The notes beneath the pieces were generated by a model, which was not told where the DNA came from, ran no database searches, and saw nothing but the letters and a program-made list of their open reading frames with translations. From Beijerinckiaceae bacterium (GTDB lineage: Bacteria > Pseudomonadota > Alphaproteobacteria > Rhizobiales > Beijerinckiaceae), in NCBI GenBank assembly GCA_024304885.1, contig JALJOM010000003.1, positions 270,416 through 334,415 on the forward strand: 64,000 nucleotides of DNA. The letters run 5' to 3'. A program made the translations under genes and the position numbers. Below are positions 59,546 to 64,000 of this stretch, piece by piece (position 1 is the stretch's first letter; the number at the start of each line of letters is the position of its first letter).

Positions 59546-61165
59546 GTGACGAACCGAAAAAAGACACGCATCGCTGCGGCGGTGACGCTGGCCGCTCTCG
59601 CGGCCCCAATGGCGAGCGCGCGCGCGGATAATACCGCCGCCGAGATTCGCATGCTCAAAGCACGGCTGAAGCAGCTCGAGGCCAAGGTCGCCGCCGAGGC
59701 CAAGAAGCCGAGCGCGGCGCGTGTCCCCACGACCGCGAAAGGCGAGACCCCGCCACCGGTGTGGATCAGCTTCGGCAACGGGCTCAGGGTCGAGTCTTTC
59801 ACCGAAGGCAAGGACGGCTTCTACGAACGCGGCAAGGAGTTCAGTTTCGGCATCGGGGGGCGCATCTACGTGGACGGCGGCATCAATACAGAGCCGTCGA
59901 CCGGACCATCCGGAAACACCCGCCTCCGGCGCGCCCGCCTGTCGGTGGAGGGCAAGGCGTTCAAGCACTGGTACTACAAGTTCGAATACGACTTCACGGG
60001 GACGGGGGTCGCCGGCATACGAGACGCCTATATCGCGCTGAAGCATCCCCTCCTGGCCGTCCTGCCCTTCACCAAGGAACCGATCGCCCTCCAGGTCGGC
60101 AACTTCAAGGAGCCGTTCGGGCTGGAGGCCCTAGCCTCGGCGAACAATATCACATTCATCGAGCGCGCGCTGTCGGATGTCTTCAACCCGTTCCGCCACA
60201 TCGGCGTCGCAGCGGGGACCTATGGCGAAGACTGGAGCGCGAAGGTGGGTGTCTTCGGTGCCGCACTCGACGAAGGCTCGTTGGTACCGTTCGCGGAGGT
60301 TCCCGGACGACCGGCGGCCTTTGGTCCGTCAGTGGCGACCGGCGGCGGCTCGGTGGTCGACGTGACGGGTCGGGTGACCTGGGCCCCCATTCATACCGAT
60401 GAGGTGTTGATCCATATCGGCGGTGCCGGGCGTTACCACAAGCCGAACAGCGCGACCGGTACGGCCGTCGTCGGCGGTACCGGCACGGGCGGCGCGGATG
60501 GCCGCATGATGCTGCTGGGCTCCTCGCAAGCCAACGAGTGGAACATCCTCGGCGGGACCCTGGTCGGCACGCCCGACCTCTCTTGCGGACCCATCACGTT
60601 TCCCGCGACAGCACCTGCGGTGGCCGGACGATGCGTCAGCTCGGTCGTCAGCTACGGAGCAGAGCTCGCGCTCGCCTATGGCCCCTTCTCCTTCCAAGGC
60701 GAGTATCAAGGTTCGCATTACAGCCGTAACGGCGGCGCGCTCGCCGTCGCGGCGCGGAGCGGCGCCGGTATCAATGCGACCGGGAGCACGTCCCTCGACT
60801 TCAACGGCTTCTATGTCTACGGCTCCTGGTTCCTCACTGGAGAATCGCGCGCCGAAGCCTACAACGTCAAGGACTTGAACGGCGCGCGCTTCGAAGGCCC
60901 CAAGATCAAGAATCCTGTCAACAAGGGCGGCTGGGGCGCCTGGGAGCTCGCCGCCAGGTACAGCCAGGTCAACCTCAACGATGGCGGCATCCAAGGCGGC
61001 CGGCAGGAAGACATCACCGTGGGGCTCAACTGGTATCCCGTCAGGGGTTTCCGCTTCATGGCGAACTGGATCAACGTGGTGAATATCGCGGCGCCCTGGA
61101 ACCGACCTTACGTCAACGGGACGCATCCGAACATCTTCCTCATGCGCGCCCAAGTGAACTGGTAG
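59546..61165 (+). CDS. OprO/OprP-type porin 2
   Basis: 539 residues from GTG 59546 (GGAGAGGGGA just upstream), the same length as porin 1. It has a signal peptide (AAAVTLAALAAPMASARA), a coiled coil (AAEIRMLKARLKQLEAKVAA) and a barrel with FGIGGRIYVDGGINTEPS and terminal Trp. Long blocks are identical or nearly so to porin 1 (for example NPVNKGGWGAWE/A and GALAVAARSGAG), showing a tandem duplication. The most divergent parts are the strands near residues 220-260 that may line the pore. It has its own PHO box, so both copies likely answer to phosphate starvation. Confidence 0.92.
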   Translation: MTNRKKTRIAAAVTLAALAAPMASARADNTAAEIRMLKARLKQLEAKVAAEAKKPSAARVPTTAKGETPPPVWISFGNGLRVESFTEGKDGFYERGKEFSFGIGGRIYVDGGINTEPSTGPSGNTRLRRARLSVEGKAFKHWYYKFEYDFTGTGVAGIRDAYIALKHPLLAVLPFTKEPIALQVGNFKEPFGLEALASANNITFIERALSDVFNPFRHIGVAAGTYGEDWSAKVGVFGAALDEGSLVPFAEVPGRPAAFGPSVATGGGSVVDVTGRVTWAPIHTDEVLIHIGGAGRYHKPNSATGTAVVGGTGTGGADGRMMLLGSSQANEWNILGGTLVGTPDLSCGPITFPATAPAVAGRCVSSVVSYGAELALAYGPFSFQGEYQGSHYSRNGGALAVAARSGAGINATGSTSLDFNGFYVYGSWFLTGESRAEAYNVKDLNGARFEGPKIKNPVNKGGWGAWELAARYSQVNLNDGGIQGGRQEDITVGLNWYPVRGFRFMANWINVVNIAAPWNRPYVNGTHPNIFLMRAQVNW

Positions 61166-61203
61166 GAGCCCCGGTCCCGATAGTCCTGCAGTCTCTCCCA
61201 CCG

Positions 61204-61232
61204 CGTCCCCGCCCTCGCACGGCGGGGGCGCT
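61204..61232. terminator. Bidirectional hairpin between porin 2 and rlmE
   Basis: TCCCCGCC-ctcgcac-GGCGGGGG with cgctcgcctttt after it on the plus strand and an AT-rich run further on. It lies between convergent genes. Confidence 0.75.
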
Positions 61233-61253
61233 CGCCTTTTCGATCTCCTTTTT

Positions 61254-61985
61254 TCATTCCCGCTGCAGCGACGGCGCTTCTGGCCGGCCGGGTGCGCCGC
61301 CGCGAAACCCGGTCGCCAGCACATAGAGCTCGGCGGACTCGGCGCGGCTCGCCTTCGGCTTCACGTGCCGCACGAGCGCGAACTCGCGCTTCAGCCGGGC
61401 GAGCAGCTCGTGCTCCGTGCCCCCCTGGATCACCTTGGCGAGAAAGGTGCCGCCCGGGGAAAGGATCTCGCAGGCGAGCTCGGCCGCGAGCTCGACGAGG
61501 CCGACGATGCGCAAATGATCGGTCTTCTTGTGCCCGGTCGTATTCGCCGCCATGTCGGAGAGCACGACATCGGCCGGCCCGCCGAGCCGCTCGGCGAGGC
61601 GGCGCGGCGCGTCCTCGGCGAGGAAGTCGAGGACCGCGATGTCGGCGCCCGGGATCGGCTCGACCTCGAGCAGATCGATCCCCATCACCTGACCCTTGCC
61701 TTCCGTCGCGCCGACCCTCTGCACGGCGACCTGCGACCAGCCGCCGGGCGCCGCGCCGAGATCGAGGACCTTCAGCCCGGGCCGGAGGAAGCGATAGCGG
61801 TCGTCGATCTCGATCAGCTTGTAGGCGGCGCGCGAGCGATAGCCTTCCTGCTTCGCCCGCGCGACATAAGGATCGTTCAGCTGGCGCTGGAGCCACAGGG
61901 TCGAGGAGAGCGAGCGCTGCCGTGCGGTCTTCACCCGCGTCTTGAGGCCGCCGGCGCGTCCCGAGGGCGGGCGAGCGTCGGTCAT
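61254..61985 (-). CDS. rlmE: 23S rRNA 2'-O-ribose methyltransferase RlmE (FtsJ/RrmJ)
   Basis: 243 residues. The SAM motif [14 protein letters not shown] (about 74-87) and the catalytic K-D-K-E tetrad are visible: Lys in [12 protein letters not shown], Asp in [14 protein letters not shown], Lys in [11 protein letters not shown] and Glu in [11 protein letters not shown]. It methylates U2552 of 23S rRNA late in 50S assembly. N- and C-terminal extensions are basic. The ATG overlaps the ppx/gppA stop (4 bp), so the two genes form an operon. Confidence 0.95.
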   Translation of the reverse strand: MTDARPPSGRAGGLKTRVKTARQRSLSSTLWLQRQLNDPYVARAKQEGYRSRAAYKLIEIDDRYRFLRPGLKVLDLGAAPGGWSQVAVQRVGATEGKGQVMGIDLLEVEPIPGADIAVLDFLAEDAPRRLAERLGGPADVVLSDMAANTTGHKKTDHLRIVGLVELAAELACEILSPGGTFLAKVIQGGTEHELLARLKREFALVRHVKPKASRAESAELYVLATGFRGGAPGRPEAPSLQRE

Positions 61986-63163
61986 TCGGTTCCCTGCATC
62001 GCGGCCCTGTCGGCGCTGATCATCTGCAAGAGGATTCCTTCGCGCAGCCCGCGATCTGCGATTCGAACGCGCTCGGCCGGAAAAGCGCGGCGGATCGCTT
62101 CGAGAATCGCGCAGCCGGCGAGGACGAGATCGGCGCGTCCGAGGCCGATGCAGGCATTCGCCGCTCGCTCGTCATAGCTCATCTTGCGCAGCGCGGCGAC
62201 GGCATGGTCGACATCGCGGCTCGACATCCAGAGCCCGTCCACCCGGCGCCGGTCGTAGCGGGCGAGGCCGAGGAAGACGCCGGCGATGGTGGTCACGGTG
62301 CCCGACGTGCCGAGCAGATGGAAATTGCGGCAGCGGCGCGCCGAGGCGACAGACAGGACGAAGCCCGCGAGCTCGTCCATGACATGGTCGATCATCGCCT
62401 CGAAAACCGCGTCGGAGACCTCGAGGCCGCCGAACATTTCCGCGAGCGTCACGACGCCGAGCTTGAGCGAGGCCCAGAACCGGACCCGCTCACGCAGCTC
62501 CATATCGATCGGACGCGGCTCCGCGCGCGGGAGCGTGCCGGCCCGGCCGAGCCAGACGATCTCGGAGGATCCGCCTCCGATGTCGAACAGGAGAACACTT
62601 TCGGCGGAACGATCGGCGAGGGCGACGGAGCCCGCGGCCGCGAGATGCGCCTCGGTCTCGCGGTCCACGATCTCGAGCTCGAGCCCGGTCCGCTCGCGCA
62701 CCCTGGCGATGAACTCGGCGCCGTTGCGCGCGGCCCGGCAGGCTTCCGTGGCGACGAGACGCGCGCGCGTGACGCCGCGATGGTCCATCTTGTCCCGGCA
62801 AATCTCGAGCGCGTCGATCGTGCGGGCGACCGCAGCGCTGCCGAGCTCGCCGGATCGCGACAGGCTTTCGCCGAGGCGCACGATTCGCGAGAACGAGTCG
62901 ATGACGCGAAACCCGTCACGGCGGCCGGGTGTCGGCCGCGCGATCAGGAGACGGCAATTGTTGGTGCCGAGATCGAGCGCCGCATAGACGGGATCCTGGC
63001 TCGCGCGGCCAAACGGCGCCGGGCGCGGGTCCGTGCTCGGGGGCGCCGTTGCGAGCAGGTCCCGAGGTCCGACCATGGGGGCGCTTGCAGGTGCGGCGCG
63101 GGCCTCGGCGCTTGCACGAGCGGCGAGATCGGCTTGCGTCTCGATGCCCGGCAATGGTTCCAA
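61982..63163 (-). CDS. Ppx/GppA family exopolyphosphatase/guanosine pentaphosphatase
   Basis: 393 residues if started at TTG 63163, which has AGGAG at good spacing; the ATG at 63079 is an alternative. The sugar-kinase/actin-like fold carries [17 protein letters not shown] (phosphate 1), [31 protein letters not shown] (phosphate 2) and [17 protein letters not shown] (adenosine motif). It hydrolyses polyphosphate or pppGpp. A Pro/Ala-rich N-terminal piece of ~60 residues precedes the domain. It is the first gene of the operon with rlmE, an order common in alphaproteobacteria. Confidence 0.92.
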   Translation of the reverse strand: MEPLPGIETQADLAARASAEARAAPASAPMVGPRDLLATAPPSTDPRPAPFGRASQDPVYAALDLGTNNCRLLIARPTPGRRDGFRVIDSFSRIVRLGESLSRSGELGSAAVARTIDALEICRDKMDHRGVTRARLVATEACRAARNGAEFIARVRERTGLELEIVDRETEAHLAAAGSVALADRSAESVLLFDIGGGSSEIVWLGRAGTLPRAEPRPIDMELRERVRFWASLKLGVVTLAEMFGGLEVSDAVFEAMIDHVMDELAGFVLSVASARRCRNFHLLGTSGTVTTIAGVFLGLARYDRRRVDGLWMSSRDVDHAVAALRKMSYDERAANACIGLGRADLVLAGCAILEAIRRAFPAERVRIADRGLREGILLQMISADRAAMQGTE

Positions 63164-63489
63164 TGTCCACTCCTGAAATCTCGGCCCCGGCGTCCTGGGG
63201 AGGCCGGGGCGCCTTCGGGCACTTCGGTTCCGACCGAGGCTCGAACGGAGCCGCGAGATGCGGTCGGCATCTTCGGCGCGACGCAAGTCTATCAATCTCA
63301 AGGCATAACGCCAAGTGTCCCCGACGCGACAAGGAGTCCGATCGCCTCGCCGCTGTTGGAAGAGCGTTCCGCGTCGGCGGGAGTGACCGAGCCGTCCAGG
63401 AACGGCGGCTCGGGCGATCCTCGAGCGTCTTCCGATCCGCTCGGAACGGAAAGCGCTCCTGCCGCAACTATCCGTCGTGGCGGCGGTAC
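63164..63489. other. Spacer with worn repeat end
   Basis: No gene is seen. At 63425-63462 the blocks gcgtcttccgatccgctcgg and aacggaaagcgctcc resemble the outer hairpin of the RIME-like family. Confidence 0.45.
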
Positions 63490-64000
63490 CTATACGATCA
63501 GCCAGCTCGCGTCCGTGGCGCCGGGCGTTCCGGACTCGATGACCCTGGTCCCGTCGAGCTCCCAGACGTCTGCTGTACCATTCGTGTGCTGAAAGACGAC
63601 GTCCGAATGGCCGTCGCCGTTGAAGTCGCCGGTCCCCTTCGCTCTCCAGCCCGTGCCCGGGTTGGTCCCGACAAATCCCCCGCCGATCATGCTGGTGCCG
63701 TCGAGCTCCCAGATCGCGACCCGGCCGTCGGTGTTCTGCCAGAGGATGTCGGACTTGCCGTCGGCATTGAAGTCGCCGGTCCCCTTCGCCATCCAGCCCG
63801 CGCCCGGGTTGTGCCCGACAATCCCCCCGCCGATCATGCTGGTGCCGTCGAGCTTCCAGATCGCGACCCGGCCATCGGTGTTCTGCCAGAGGATGTCGGA
63901 CCTGCCGTCGGCATTGAAGTCGCCGGTCCCCTTCGCCATCCAGCTCGCGCCCGGGTTGTGCCCGACAATCCCCCCGCCGATCATGCTGGTGCCGTCGAGC
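63490..64000 (-). CDS. FG-GAP/VCBS-type repeat protein, C-terminal part (runs off the window)
   Basis: 170 residues are visible and the 5' end lies outside. The sequence is made of 49-residue units (147 bp): MIGGGIVGHNPGAGWMAKGT, GDFNADGKSDILWQNTDGR and VAIWELDGTS. Each has a D-N-D-G-S-D calcium loop (DFNADGKSD), as in FG-GAP/VCBS beta-propeller proteins. Two units are nearly identical at DNA level and the third is degenerate. Such proteins are usually exported, often by type I systems, and act in adhesion or as surface enzymes. The final residues (GTPGATDASWLIV) could be part of a secretion signal. Confidence 0.85.
   Translation of the reverse strand, partial: LDGTSMIGGGIVGHNPGASWMAKGTGDFNADGRSDILWQNTDGRVAIWKLDGTSMIGGGIVGHNPGAGWMAKGTGDFNADGKSDILWQNTDGRVAIWELDGTSMIGGGFVGTNPGTGWRAKGTGDFNGDGHSDVVFQHTNGTADVWELDGTRVIESGTPGATDASWLIV

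Noticed and set aside
63537..64000. Tandem repeats that could be taken for a CRISPR array
   Set aside because: Units are 147 bp, in frame, and encode a known repeat fold; there are no spacers or cas genes.

Overview
The window is GC-rich (near 65-70% by eye) and reads as chromosomal DNA of an alphaproteobacterium, most likely of the Hyphomicrobiales (Rhizobiales). The evidence is a complete phyR-nepR-ecfG general stress response locus with EcfG-type promoters, the SRP RNA-dnaX-ybaB-recR order, an Mla lipid-transport operon, paired OprO/P-like porins, and many ~105-bp two-hairpin intergenic repeats that resemble the RIME elements of rhizobia. I could not search a database, so genus is not assigned.

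Layout. 0-3.2 kb: broken DUF3309 gene, two stress-type membrane proteins, then phyR and divergent nepR-ecfG. 3.2-5.4 kb: uppP, then a scar holding remnants of an IS5-type transposase, a GNAT toxin-like acetyltransferase and a site-specific recombinase, ending in tRNA-Arg(TCG). 5.4-12 kb: parC, small unknown genes, a BON protein, an SDR and a rhodanese. 12-15.8 kb: MlaE/F/D plus a lipoprotein. 15.8-18 kb: a foreign-looking patch with a small unknown gene, Vsr and a DNA cytosine methyltransferase. 18-21.3 kb: a KefB/YbaL-type antiporter open in frame into an ECF sigma factor, followed by its RskA-type anti-sigma factor. 21.3-26.4 kb: xseA, an orphan sulfonate-type binding protein, a cupin lipoprotein, and a cytochrome b561/DUF3611 fusion. 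26.6-31 kb: recR, ybaB, dnaX, SRP RNA, a second partial SRP RNA copy, queC. 31-38.7 kb: cysG, a small coiled-coil protein, a binding protein, SCO protein, a zinc/manganese ABC transporter and two proline-rich secreted paralogues. 39-46.5 kb: racemase-family protein, MltB-like transglycosylase, an RND efflux pair, an SLT transglycosylase. 46.5-54.4 kb: carbohydrate block (GH15, glycoamylase/GH144-like, YddA/BclA-like ABC protein, GH3) and a FecI-like sigma factor. 54.9-64 kb: DUF2946, DUF983, an MFS carrier, two phosphate-type porins behind PHO-box-like sites, rlmE, ppx/gppA and the end of an FG-GAP repeat protein.

How parts work together. PhyR, NepR and EcfG form the partner-switch of the general stress response, and two EcfG promoters placed back to back imply autoregulation. 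The porins and a PPX/GppA enzyme fit phosphate scavenging and polyphosphate/(p)ppGpp turnover. The glucan hydrolases next to a BacA-type transporter suggest handling of periplasmic or external glucans, but the substrate is inferred only.

The most striking points are the antiporter-sigma open fusion, the dispersed repeats that supply TAG stop codons to at least five genes, the duplicated SRP RNA 5' half with its own promoter-like elements, and the regulatory sites (EcfG, PHO) that can be read directly.
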